Shown in pieces: positions 12,940 through 25,855 of a stretch of DNA of 64,000 nucleotides. Under the pieces are notes generated by a model, which was not told the DNA's origin, ran no database searches, and saw nothing but the letters and a program-made list of their open reading frames with translations. Position 1 is the first letter of the stretch, and every line of letters begins with the position of its first letter. The stretch covers positions 90,205,566-90,269,565 of the forward strand of contig OZ024928.1 in NCBI GenBank assembly GCA_964017235.1, given 5' to 3'. The position numbers were made by a program, and so were the translations under genes. The stretch is from Sabellastarte sp. h YS-2021. Lineage: Eukaryota > Annelida > Polychaeta > Sabellida > Sabellidae.

Positions 12940-15663
12940 GTTGTAAACCACATTGTGTCCCACAGGAGTCGCCACTTGAATGAATTTTAGTAGTGTGTTC
13001 CTTCAGAAATGCATATGTAGTCCAAAGTACAGGTTCAGGGAGTGTAGGTGGCGAGGATGTCATAAAATGCCAGATCAGTCAAAACCACCTCTTAAAGTTG
13101 ATCAATCTTGCTGAAATTTTCACAGAAAACTCAGTTTATATCAAAGAATGAATTTGTACTGGCCTGGTCCACTCGAGGGCCATATTAGGAATTTCATTTC
13201 CGGGGTGTGGGGGGCCCCCTGGCCTCCCCTCATTTGGGGAATGTCAGGTATATCACAATATTGCCAGTCTGAAGCCCCCCATTTAATTTCATGCTCGTTT
13301 CAACAATAAAGGGGGATATTTTAGGCACATTTGGAGCATTACATGTCTGAAGAGAAAATATTTAACCCCAATAATGCTGTTAAAATGGTCCAAAATAGAT
13401 GTAAATCAGCCCAAACCAGTACTAAATATTATTCTGTAGCCACGAAACTTGGCCCAAAAATCACCTGCCACCCACTGAATCTGATTGCACAGGTTTCAGG
13501 ATTACATCTGGTGTACCAGTGATGTCATATGTGTGAAATAGGGTCCAGGAAGCCGAAAATACAGCCTCAGCTGGCTGGCTCAGGATAGGCTGATATTTTC
13601 TCAGTTAAGGCAGGTTTAAGGTTGTAAACCACATTGTGTCCCACAGGAGTCGCCACTTGAATGAATTTTAGTAGTGTGTTCCTTCAGAAATGCATATGTA
13701 GTCCAAAGTACAGGTTCAGGGAGTGTAGGTGGCGAGGATGTCATAAAATGCCAGATCAGTCAAAACCACCTCTTAAAGTTGATCAATCTTGCTGAAATTT
13801 TCACAGAAAACTCAGTTTATATCAAAGAATGAATTTGTACTGGCCTGGTCCACTCGAGGGCCATATTAGGAATTTCATTTCAGGGGTGTGGGGGGCCCCC
13901 TGGCCTCCCCTCATTTGGGGAATGTCAGGTATATCACAATATTGCCAGTCTGAAGCCCCCCATTTAATTTCATGCTCGTTTCAACAATAAAGGGGGATAT
14001 TTTAGGCACATTTGGAGCATTACATGTCTGAACAGAAAATATTTAACCCCAATAATGCTGTTAAAATGGTCCAAAATAGATGTAAATCAGCCCAAACCAG
14101 TACTAAATATTACTCTGTAGCCACGAAACTTGGCCCAAAAATCACCTGCCACCCACTGAATCTGATTGCACAGGTTTCAGGATTACATCTGGTGTACCAG
14201 TGATGTCATATGTGTGAAATAGGGTCCAGGAAGCCGAAAATACAGCCTCAGCTGGCTGGCTCAGGATAGGCTGATATTTTCTCAGTTAAGGCAGGTTTAA
14301 GGTTGTAAACCACATTGTGTCCCACAGGAGTCGCCACTTGAATGAATTTTAGTAGTGTGTTCCTTCAGAAATGCATATGTAGTCCAAACTACAGGTTCAG
14401 GGAGTGTAGGTGGCGAGTATGTCATAAAATACCAGATCAGTCAAAACCACCTCTTAAAGTTGATCAATCTTGCTGAAATTTTCACAGAAAACTCAGTTTA
14501 TATCAAAGAATGAATTTGTACTGGCCTGGTCCACTCGAGGGCCATATTAGGAATTTCATTTCCGGGGTGTGGGGGGCCCCCTGGCCTCCCCTCATTTGGG
14601 GAATGTCAGGTATATCACAATATTGCCAGTCTGAAGCCCCCCATTTAATTTCATGCTCGTTTCAACAATAAAGGGGGATATTTTAGACACATTTGGAGCA
14701 TTACATGTCTGAACAGAAAATATTTAACCCCAATAATGCTGTTAAAATGGTCCAAAATAGATGTAAATCAGCCCAAACCAGTACTAAATATTACTCTGTA
14801 GCCACGAAACTTGGCCCAAAAATCACCTGCCACCCACTGAATCTGATTGCACAGGTTTCAGGATTACATCTGGTGTACCAGTGATGTCATATGTGTGAAA
14901 TAGGTTCCAGGAAGCCGAAAATACAGCCTCAGCTGGCTGGCTCAGGATAGGCTGATATTTTCTCAGTTAAGGCAGGTTTAAGGTTGTAAACCACATTGTG
15001 TCCCACAGGAGTCGCCACTTGAATGAATTTTAGTAGTGTGTTCCTTCAGAAATGCATATGTAGTCCAAAGTACAGGTTCAGGGAGTGTAGGTGGCGAGGA
15101 TGTCATAAAATGCCAGATCAGTCAAAACCACCTCTTAAAGTTGATCAATCTTGCTGAAATTTTCACAGAAAACTCAGTTTATATCAAAGAATGAATTTGT
15201 ACTGGCCTGGTCCACTCGAGGGCCATATTAGGAATTTCATTTCCGGGGTGTGGGGGGCCCCCTGGCCTCCCCTCATTTGGGGAATGTCAGGTATATCACA
15301 ATATTGCCAGTCTGAAGCCCCCCATTTAATTTCATGCTCGTTTCAACAATAAAGGGGGATATTTTAGGCACATTTGGAGCATTACATGTCTGAAGAGAAA
15401 ATATTTAACCCCAATAATGCTGTTAAAATGGTCCAAAATAGATGTAAATCAGCCCAAACCAGTACTAAATATTATTCTGTAGCCACGAAACTTGGCCCAA
15501 AAATCACCTGCCACCCACTGAATCTGATTGCACAGGTTTCAGGATTACATCTGGTGTACCAGTGATGTCATATGTGTGAAATAGGGTCCAGGAAGCCGAA
15601 AATACAGCCTCAGCTGGCTGGCTCAGGATAGGCTGATATTTTCTCAGTTAAGGCAGGTTTAAG

Positions 15664-16344
15664 GTTGTAAACCACATTGTGTCCCACAGGAGTCGCCACT
15701 TGAATGAATTTTAGTAGTGTGTTCCTTCAGAAATGCATATGTAGTCCAAAGTACAGGTTCAGGGAGTGTAGGTGGCGAGGATGTCATAAAATGCCAGATC
15801 AGTCAAAACCACCTCTTAAAGTTGATCAATCTTGCTGAAATTTTCACAGAAAACTCAGTTTATATCAAAGAATGAATTTGTACTGGCCTGGTCCACTCGA
15901 GGGCCATATTAGGAATTTCATTTCAGGGGTGTGGGGGGCCCCCTGGCCTCCCCTCATTTGGGGAATGTCAGGTATATCACAATATTGCCAGTCTGAAGCC
16001 CCCCATTTAATTTCATGCTCGTTTCAACAATAAAGGGGGATATTTTAGGCACATTTGGAGCATTACATGTCTGAAGAGAAAATATTTAACCCCAATAATG
16101 CTGTTAAAATGGTCCAAAATAGATGTAAATCAGCCCAAACCAGTACTAAATATTATTCTGTAGCCACGAAACTTGGCCCAAAAATCACCTGCCACCCACT
16201 GAATCTGATTGCACAGGTTTCAGGATTACATCTGGTGTACCAGTGATGTCATATGTGTGAAATAGGGTCCAGGAAGCCGAAAATACAGCCTCAGCTGGCT
16301 GGCTCAGGATAGGCTGATATTTTCTCAGTTAAGGCAGGTTTAAG
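15664..16344 (+). repeat. Chimeric monomer M24 (A' left part, A right part)
   Basis: This copy has tttcaggggtg, the A' marker, in its left half, but gaagaga with tattattctg, the A markers, in its right half. M27 at 17707-18387 has the same combination. The switch lies between offsets about 262 and 412. Unequal crossover or gene conversion between neighbouring subtypes would produce this. Confidence 0.75.
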
Positions 16345-17025
16345 GTTGTAAACCACATTGTGTCCCACAGGAGTCGCCACTTGAATGAATTTTAGTAGTG
16401 TGTTCCTTCAGAAATGCATATGTAGTCCAAAGTACAGGTTCAGGGAGTGTAGGTGGCGAGGATGTCATAAAATGCCAGATCAGTCAAAACCACCTCTTAA
16501 AGTTGATCAATCTTGCTGAAATTTTCACAGAAAACTCAGTTTATATCAAAGAATGAATTTGTACTGGCCTGGTCCACTCGAGGGCCATATTAGGAATTTC
16601 ATTTCAGGGGTGTGGGGGGCCCCCTGGCCTCCCCTCATTTGGGGAATGTCAGGTATATCACAATATTGCCAGTCTGAAGCCCCCCATTTAATTTCATGCT
16701 CGTTTCAACAATAAAGGGGGATATTTTAGGCACATTTGGAGCATTACATGTCTGAACAGAAAATATTTAACCCCAATAATGCTGTTAAAATGGTCCAAAA
16801 TAGATGTAAATCAGCCCAAACCAGTACTAAATATTACTCTGTAGCCACGAAACTTGGCCCAAAAATCACCTGCCACCCACTGAATCTGATTGCACAGGTT
16901 TCAGGATTACATCTGGTGTACCAGTGATGTCATATGTGTGAAATAGGGTCCAGGAAGCCGAAAATACAGCCTCAGCTGGCTGGCTCAGGATAGGCTGATA
17001 TTTTCTCAGTTAAGGCAGGTTTAAG

Positions 17026-17706
17026 GTTGTAAACCACATTGTGTCCCACAGGAGTCGCCACTTGAATGAATTTTAGTAGTGTGTTCCTTCAGAAATGCAT
17101 ATGTAGTCCAAACTACAGGTTCAGGGAGTGTAGGTGGCGAGTATGTCATAAAATACCAGATCAGTCAAAACCACCTCTTAAAGTTGATCAATCTTGCTGA
17201 AATTTTCACAGAAAACTCAGTTTATATCAAAGAATGAATTTGTACTGGCCTGGTCCACTCGAGGGCCATATTAGGAATTTCATTTCCGGGGTGTGGGGGG
17301 CCCCCTGGCCTCCCCTCATTTGGGGAATGTCAGGTATATCACAATATTGCCAGTCTGAAGCCCCCCATTTAATTTCATGCTCGTTTCAACAATAAAGGGG
17401 GATATTTTAGGCACATTTGGAGCATTACATGTCTGAAGAGAAAATATTTAACCCCAATAATGCTGTTAAAATGGTCCAAAATAGATGTAAATCAGCCCAA
17501 ACCAGTACTAAATATTATTCTGTAGCCACGAAACTTGGCCCAAAAATCACCTGCCACCCACTGAATCTGATTGCACAGGTTTCAGGATTACATCTGGTGT
17601 ACCAGTGATGTCATATGTGTGAAATAGGGTCCAGGAAGCCGAAAATACAGCCTCAGCTGGCTGGCTCAGGATAGGCTGATATTTTCTCAGTTAAGGCAGG
17701 TTTAAG
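17026..17706 (+). repeat. Chimeric monomer M26 (B left part, A right part)
   Basis: The left half carries aaactacagg, gagtatg and aaaatacc, all B markers. The right half has gaagaga and tattattctg, the A markers. No other aaactacagg copy in the window has the gaagaga form. Confidence 0.75.
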
Positions 17707-20430
17707 GTTGTAAACCACATTGTGTCCCACAGGAGTCGCCACTTGAATGAATTTTAGTAGTGTGTTCCTTCAGAAATGCATATGTAGTCCAAAGTACAGG
17801 TTCAGGGAGTGTAGGTGGCGAGGATGTCATAAAATGCCAGATCAGTCAAAACCACCTCTTAAAGTTGATCAATCTTGCTGAAATTTTCACAGAAAACTCA
17901 GTTTATATCAAAGAATGAATTTGTACTGGCCTGGTCCACTCGAGGGCCATATTAGGAATTTCATTTCAGGGGTGTGGGGGGCCCCCTGGCCTCCCCTCAT
18001 TTGGGGAATGTCAGGTATATCACAATATTGCCAGTCTGAAGCCCCCCATTTAATTTCATGCTCGTTTCAACAATAAAGGGGGATATTTTAGGCACATTTG
18101 GAGCATTACATGTCTGAAGAGAAAATATTTAACCCCAATAATGCTGTTAAAATGGTCCAAAATAGATGTAAATCAGCCCAAACCAGTACTAAATATTATT
18201 CTGTAGCCACGAAACTTGGCCCAAAAATCACCTGCCACCCACTGAATCTGATTGCACAGGTTTCAGGATTACATCTGGTGTACCAGTGATGTCATATGTG
18301 TGAAATAGGGTCCAGGAAGCCGAAAATACAGCCTCAGCTGGCTGGCTCAGGATAGGCTGATATTTTCTCAGTTAAGGCAGGTTTAAGGTTGTAAACCACA
18401 TTGTGTCCCACAGGAGTCGCCACTTGAATGAATTTTAGTAGTGTGTTCCTTCAGAAATGCATATGTAGTCCAAAGTACAGGTTCAGGGAGTGTAGGTGGC
18501 GAGGATGTCATAAAATGCCAGATCAGTCAAAACCACCTCTTAAAGTTGATCAATCTTGCTGAAATTTTCACAGAAAACTCAGTTTATATCAAAGAATGAA
18601 TTTGTACTGGCCTGGTCCACTCGAGGGCCATATTAGGAATTTCATTTCAGGGGTGTGGGGGGCCCCCTGGCCTCCCCTCATTTGGGGAATGTCAGGTATA
18701 TCACAATATTGCCAGTCTGAAGCCCCCCATTTAATTTCATGCTCGTTTCAACAATAAAGGGGGATATTTTAGGCACATTTGGAGCATTACATGTCTGAAC
18801 AGAAAATATTTAACCCCAATAATGCTGTTAAAATGGTCCAAAATAGATGTAAATCAGCCCAAACCAGTACTAAATATTACTCTGTAGCCACGAAACTTGG
18901 CCCAAAAATCACCTGCCACCCACTGAATCTGATTGCACAGGTTTCAGGATTACATCTGGTGTACCAGTGATGTCATATGTGTGAAATAGGGTCCAGGAAG
19001 CCGAAAATACAGCCTCAGCTGGCTGGCTCAGGATAGGCTGATATTTTCTCAGTTAAGGCAGGTTTAAGGTTGTAAACCACATTGTGTCCCACAGGAGTCG
19101 CCACTTGAATGAATTTTAGTAGTGTGTTCCTTCAGAAATGCATATGTAGTCCAAACTACAGGTTCAGGGAGTGTAGGTGGCGAGTATGTCATAAAATACC
19201 AGATCAGTCAAAACCACCTCTTAAAGTTGATCAATCTTGCTGAAATTTTCACAGAAAACTCAGTTTATATCAAAGAATGAATTTGTACTGGCCTGGTCCA
19301 CTCGAGGGCCATATTAGGAATTTCATTTCCGGGGTGTGGGGGGCCCCCTGGCCTCCCCTCATTTGGGGAATGTCAGGTATATCACAATATTGCCAGTCTG
19401 AAGCCCCCCATTTAATTTCATGCTCGTTTCAACAATAAAGGGGGATATTTTAGACACATTTGGAGCATTACATGTCTGAACAGAAAATATTTAACCCCAA
19501 TAATGCTGTTAAAATGGTCCAAAATAGATGTAAATCAGCCCAAACCAGTACTAAATATTACTCTGTAGCCACGAAACTTGGCCCAAAAATCACCTGCCAC
19601 CCACTGAATCTGATTGCACAGGTTTCAGGATTACATCTGGTGTACCAGTGATGTCATATGTGTGAAATAGGTTCCAGGAAGCCGAAAATACAGCCTCAGC
19701 TGGCTGGCTCAGGATAGGCTGATATTTTCTCAGTTAAGGCAGGTTTAAGGTTGTAAACCACATTGTGTCCCACAGGAGTCGCCACTTGAATGAATTTTAG
19801 TAGTGTGTTCCTTCAGAAATGCATATGTAGTCCAAAGTACAGGTTCAGGGAGTGTAGGTGGCGAGGATGTCATAAAATGCCAGATCAGTCAAAACCACCT
19901 CTTAAAGTTGATCAATCTTGCTGAAATTTTCACAGAAAACTCAGTTTATATCAAAGAATGAATTTGTACTGGCCTGGTCCACTCGAGGGCCATATTAGGA
20001 ATTTCATTTCCGGGGTGTGGGGGGCCCCCTGGCCTCCCCTCATTTGGGGAATGTCAGGTATATCACAATATTGCCAGTCTGAAGCCCCCCATTTAATTTC
20101 ATGCTCGTTTCAACAATAAAGGGGGATATTTTAGGCACATTTGGAGCATTACATGTCTGAAGAGAAAATATTTAACCCCAATAATGCTGTTAAAATGGTC
20201 CAAAATAGATGTAAATCAGCCCAAACCAGTACTAAATATTATTCTGTAGCCACGAAACTTGGCCCAAAAATCACCTGCCACCCACTGAATCTGATTGCAC
20301 AGGTTTCAGGATTACATCTGGTGTACCAGTGATGTCATATGTGTGAAATAGGGTCCAGGAAGCCGAAAATACAGCCTCAGCTGGCTGGCTCAGGATAGGC
20401 TGATATTTTCTCAGTTAAGGCAGGTTTAAG

Positions 20431-23112
20431 GTTGTAAACCACATTGTGTCCCACAGGAGTCGCCACTTGAATGAATTTTAGTAGTGTGTTCCTTCAGAAA
20501 TGCATATGTAGTCCAAACTACAGGTTCAGGGAGTGTAGGTGGCGAGTATGTCATAAAATACCAGATCAGTCAAAACCACCTCTTAAAGTTGATCAATCTT
20601 GCTGAAATTTTCACAGAAAACTCAGTTTATATCAAAGAATGAATTTGTACTGGCCTGGTCCACTCGAGGGCCATATTAGGAATTTCATTTCCGGGGTGTG
20701 GGGGGCCCCCTGGCCTCCCCTCATTTGGGGAATGTCAGGTATATCACAATATTGCCAGTCTGAAGCCCCCCATTTAATTTCATGCTCGTTTCAACAATAA
20801 AGGGGGATATTTTAGGCACATTTGGAGCATTACATGTCTGAACAGAAAATATTTAACCCCAATAATGCTGTTAAAATGGTCCAAAATAGATGTAAATCAG
20901 CCCAAACCAGTACTAAATATTACTCTGTAGCCACGAAACTTGGCCCAAAAATCACCTGCCACCCACTGAATCTGATTGCACAGGTTTCAGGATTACATCT
21001 GGTGTACCAGTGATGTCATATGTGTGAAATAGGGTCCAGGAAGCCGAAAATACAGCCTCAGCTGGCTGGCTCAGGATAGGCTGATATTTTCTCAGTTAAG
21101 GCAGGTTTAAGGTTGTAAACCATATTGTGTCCCACAGGAGTCGCCACTTGAATGAATTTTAGTAGTGTGTTCCTTCAGAAATGCATATGTAGTCCAAAGT
21201 ACAGGTTCAGGGAGTGTAGGTGGCGAGGATGTCATAAAATGCCAGATCAGTCAAAACCACCTCTTAAAGTTGATCAATCTTGCTGAAATTTTCACAGAAA
21301 ACTCAGTTTATATCAAAGAATGAATTTGTACTGGCCTGGTCCACTCGAGGGCCATATTAGGAATTTCATTTCCGGGGTGTGGGGGGCCCCCTGGCCTCCC
21401 CTCATTTGGGGAATGTCAGGTATATCACAATATTGCCAGTCTGAAGCCCCCCATTTAATTTCATGCTCGTTTCAACAATAAAGGGGGATATTTTAGGCAC
21501 ATTTGGAGCATTACATATCTGAACAGAAAATATTTAACCCCAATAATGCTGTTAAAATGGTCCAAAATAGATGTAAATCAGCCCAAACCAGTACTAAATA
21601 TTACTCTGTAGCCACGAAACTTGGCCCAAAAATCACCTGCCACCCACTGAATCTGATTGCACAGGTTTCAGGATTACATCTGGTGTACCAGTGATGTCAT
21701 ATGTGTGAAATAGGGTCCAGGAAGCCGAAAATACAGCCTCAGCTGGCTGGCTCAGGATAGGCTGATATTTTCTCAGTTAAGGCAGGTTTAAGGTTGTAAA
21801 CCACATTGTGTCCCACAGGAGTCGCCACTTGAATGAATTTTAGTAGTGTGTTCCTTCAGAAATGCATATGTAGTCCAAAGTACAGGTTCAGGGAGTGTAG
21901 GTGGCGAGGATGTCATAAAATGCCAGATCAGTCAAAACCACCTCTTAAAGTTGATCAATCTTGCTGAAATTTTCACAGAAGACTCAGTTTATATCAAAGA
22001 ATGAATTTGTACTGGCCTGGTCCACTCGAGGGCCATATTAGGAATTTCATTTCCGGGGTGTGGGGGGCCCCCCTGGCCTCCCCTCATTTGGGGAATGTCA
22101 GGTATATCACAATATTGCCAGTCTGAAGCCCCCATTTAATTTCATGCTCGTTTCAACAATAAAGGGGGATATTTTAGGCACATTTGGAGCATTACATGTC
22201 TGAACAGAAAATATTTAACCCCAATAATGCTGTTAAAATGGTCCAAAATATATGTAAATCAGCCCAAACCAGTACTAAATATTACTCTGTAGCCACGAAA
22301 CGTGGCCCAAAAATCACCTGCCACCCACTGAATCTGATTGCACAGGTTTCAGGATTACATCTGGTGTACCAGTGATGTCATATGTGTGAAATAGGGTCCA
22401 GGAAACCGAAAATACAGCCTCAGCTGGCTGGCTCAGGATAGGCTGATATTTCCTCAGTTAAGGCAGGTTTAAGGTTGTAAACCACATTGTGTCCCACAGG
22501 AGTCGCCACTTGAATGAATTTTAGTAGTGTGTTCCTTCAGAAATGCATATGTAGTCCAAACTACAGGTTCAGGGAGTGTAGGTTGCGAGTATGTCATAAA
22601 ATACCAGATCAGTCAAAACCACCTCTTAAAGTTGATCAATCTTGCTGAAATTTTCACAGAAAACTCAGTTTATATCAAAGAATGAATTTGTACTGGCCTG
22701 GTCCACTCAAGGGCCATATTAGGAATTTCATTTCCGGGGTGTGGGGGGCCCCCTGGCCTCCCCTCATTTGGGGAATGTCAGGTATATCACAATATTGCCA
22801 GTCTGAAGCCCCCCATTTAATTTCATGCTCGTTTCAACAATAAAGGGGGATATTTTAAGCACATTTGGAGCATTACATGTCTGAACAGAAAATATTTAAC
22901 CCCAATAATGCTGTTAAAATGGTCCAAAATAGATGTAAATCAGCCCAAACCAGTACTAAATATTACTCTGTAGCCACGAAACTTGGCCCAAAAATCACCT
23001 GCCACCCACTGAATCTGATTGCACAGGTTTCAGGATTACATCTGGTGAAAATACAGCCTCAGCTGGCTAGCTCAGGATAGGCTGATATTTTCTCAGTTAA
23101 GGCAGGTTTAAG
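20431..23112 (+). repeat. Transition zone: diverged monomers M31-M34
   Basis: M31 is an ordinary B copy. M32 (21112) has lost the ATG of the short open frame (acatatctg). M33 (21793) and M34 (22474) carry more private substitutions than other copies. M33 has agaagactcag, aatatatgta, aaacgtggcc and aggaaaccg. M34 has cactcaaggg, which destroys the ctcgag site at 22706-22711, plus ttttaagcac, ggctagctc and a deletion. M33 ends in tttcctcag and M34 has gttgcgag, markers that reappear as a neighbouring pair in the 5-monomer HOR to the right. The zone therefore marks a join between two array domains. Confidence 0.75.
22474..23112 (+). repeat. Monomer M34 with a 42-bp internal deletion
   Basis: After tctggtg the sequence jumps at 23047/23048 to aaaatacagcc, omitting 42 bases that every other copy has there. 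Only one base of microhomology (g) is visible at the junction. The monomer is 639 bp. The loss removes the usual stop of the short open frame, lengthening it to 71 codons. I see this as an accident of deletion, not a gene. Confidence 0.9.
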
Positions 23113-24476
23113 GTTGTAAACCACATTGTGTCCCACAGGAGTCGCCACTTGAATGAATTTTAGTAGTGTGTTCCTTCAGAAATGCATATGTAGTCCAAAG
23201 TACAGGTTCAGGGAGTGTAGGTGGCGAGGATGTCATAAAATGCCAGATCAGTCAAAACCACCTCTTAAAGTTGATCAATCTTGCTGAAATTTTCACAGAA
23301 AACTCAGTTTATATCAAAGAATGAATTTGTACTGGCCTGGTCCACTCGAGGGCCATATTAGGAATTTCATTTCCGGGGTGTGGGGGGGCCCCCTGGCCTC
23401 CCCTCATTTGGGGAATGTCAGGTATATCACAATATTGCCAGTCTGAAGCCCCCCATTTAATTTCATGCTCGTTTCAACAATAAAGGGGGATATTTTAGGC
23501 ACATTTGGAGCATTACATGTCTGAACAGAAAATATTTAACCGCAATAATGCTGTTAAAATGGTCCAAAATAGATGTAAATCAGCCCAAACCAGTACTAAA
23601 TATTACTCTGTAGCCACGAAACTTGGCCCAAAAATCACCTGCCACCCACTGAATCTGATTGCACAGGTTTCAGGATTACATCTGGTGTACCAGTGATGTC
23701 ATATGTGTGAAATAGGGTCCAGGAAGCCGAAAATACAGCCTCAGCTGGCTGGCTCAGGATAGGCTGATATTTTCTCAGTTAAGGCAGGTTTAAGGTTGTA
23801 AACCACATTGTGTCCCACAGGAGTCGCCACTTGAATGAATTTTAGTAGTGTGTTCCTTCAGAAATGCATATGTAGTCCAAAGTACAGGTTCAGGGAGTGT
23901 AGGTGGCGAGGATGTCATAAAATGCCAGATCAGTCAAAACCACCTCTTAAAGTTGATCAATCTTGCTGAAATTTTCACAGAAAACTCAGTTTATATCAAA
24001 GAATGAATTTGTACTGGCCTGGTCCACTCGAGGGCCATATTAGGAATTTCATTTCCGGGGTGTGGGGGGGCCCCCTGGCCTCCCCTCATTTGGGGAATGT
24101 CAGGTATATCACAATATTGCCAGTCTGAAGCCCCCCATTTAATTTCATGCTCGTTTCAACAATAAAGGGGGATATTTTAGGCACATTTGGAGCATTACAT
24201 GTCTGAACAGAAAATATTTAACCGCAATAATGCTGTTAAAATGGTCCAAAATAGATGTAAATCAGCCCAAACCAGTACTAAATATTACTCTGTAGCCACG
24301 AAACTTGGCCCAAAAATCACCTGCCACCCACTGAATCTGATTGCACAGGTTTCAGGATTACATCTGGTGTACCAGTGATGTCATATGTGTGAAATAGGGT
24401 CCAGGAAGCCGAAAATACAGCCTCAGCTGGCTGGCTCAGGATAGGCTGATATTTTCTCAGTTAAGGCAGGTTTAAG
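23113..24476 (+). repeat. Pair of R-type monomers M35-M36, 682 bp each
   Basis: These neighbours carry aaccgcaata (c to g in the short open frame), a seven-G tract and six C at the later C run, hence 682 bp. The subtype reappears at M38 (25174) and M43 (28594), both inside the next HOR. From here rightward the period is no longer a constant 681 bp. Confidence 0.85.
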
Positions 24477-24742
24477 GTTGTAAACCACATTGTGTCCCAC
24501 AGGAGTCGCCACTTGAATGAATTTTAGTAGTGTGTTCCTTCAGAAATGCATATGTAGTCCAAAGTACAGGTTCAGGGAGTGTAGGTGGTGAGGATGTCAT
24601 AAAATGCCAGATCAGTCAAAACCACCTCTTAAAGTTGATCAATCTTGCTGAAATTTTCACAGAAAACTCAGTTTATATCAAAGAATGAATTTGTACTGGC
24701 CTGGTCCACTCGAGGGCCATATTAGGAATTTCATTTCCGGGG

Positions 24743-24770
24743 TGTGTGGGGGGGGGGGGGGGGGGGGGGG
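24743..24770 (+). repeat. Expanded GT/G tract, 23 G, in M37
   Basis: The normal G6C5 tract is replaced by a short GT stretch, an uninterrupted run of 23 G at 24748-24770 and only cc. It accounts for the 16-bp excess of this monomer (697 bp). Confidence 0.9.
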
Positions 24771-25855
24771 CCTGGCCTCCCCTCATTTGGGGAATGTCAG
24801 GTATATCACAATATTGCCAGTCTGAAGCCCCCCATTTAATTTCATGCTCGTTTCAACAATAAAGGGGGATATTTTAGGCACATTTGGAGCATTACATGTC
24901 TGAACAGAAAATATTTAACCCCAATAATGCTGTTAAAATGGTCCAAAATAGATGTAAATCAGCCCAAACCAGTACTAAATATTACTCTGTAGCCACGAAA
25001 CTTGGCCCAAAAATCACCTGCCACCCACTGAATCTGATTGCACAGGTTTCAGGATTACATCTGGTGTACCAGTGATGTCATATGTGTGAAATAGGGTCCA
25101 GGAAGCCGAAAATACAGCCTCAGCTGGCTGGCTCAGGATAGGCTGATATTTTCTCAGTTAAGGCAGGTTTAAGGTTGTAAACCACATTGTGTCCCACAGG
25201 AGTCGCCACTTGAATGAATTTTAGTAGTGTGTTCCTTCAGAAATGCATATGTAGTCCAAAGTACAGGTTCAGGGAGTGTAGGTGGCGAGGATGTCATAAA
25301 ATGCCAGATCAGTCAAAACCACCTCTTAAAGTTGATCAATCTTGCTGAAATTTTCACAGAAAACTCAGTTTATATCAAAGAATGAATTTGTACTGGCCTG
25401 GTCCACTCGAGGGCCATATTAGGAATTTCATTTCCGGGGTGTGGGGGGGCCCCCTGGCCTCCCCTCATTTGGGGAATGTCAGGTATATCACAATATTGCC
25501 AGTCTGAAGCCCCCCATTTAATTTCATGCTCGTTTCAACAATAAAGGGGGATATTTTAGGCACATTTGGAGCATTACATGTCTGAACAGAAAATATTTAA
25601 CCGCAATAATGCTGTTAAAATGGTCCAAAATAGATGTAAATCAGCCCAAACCAGTACTAAATATTACTCTGTAGCCACGAAACTTGGCCCAAAAATCACC
25701 TGCCACCCACTGAATCTGATTGCACAGGTTTCAGGATTACATCTGGTGTACCAGTGATGTCATATGTGTGAAATAGGGTCCAGGAAGCCGAAAATACAGC
25801 CTCAGCTGGCTGGCTCAGGATAGGCTGATATTTTCTCAGTTAAGGCAGGTTTAAG

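Larger units (their letters stand above)
12940..20430 (+). repeat. HOR domain 3: three-monomer patterns with chimeras, M20-M30
   Basis: The core order is A (gaagaga form), A' (tttcagg form), B' (ttagacac with aggttccagg). It is clearest at M20-M22 (12940-14982). M24 (15664), M26 (17026) and M27 (17707) combine markers of two subtypes, and M24-M26 and M27-M29 repeat a related trio. M30 (19750) is again an A monomer. All eleven copies are exactly 681 bp. Confidence 0.75.
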
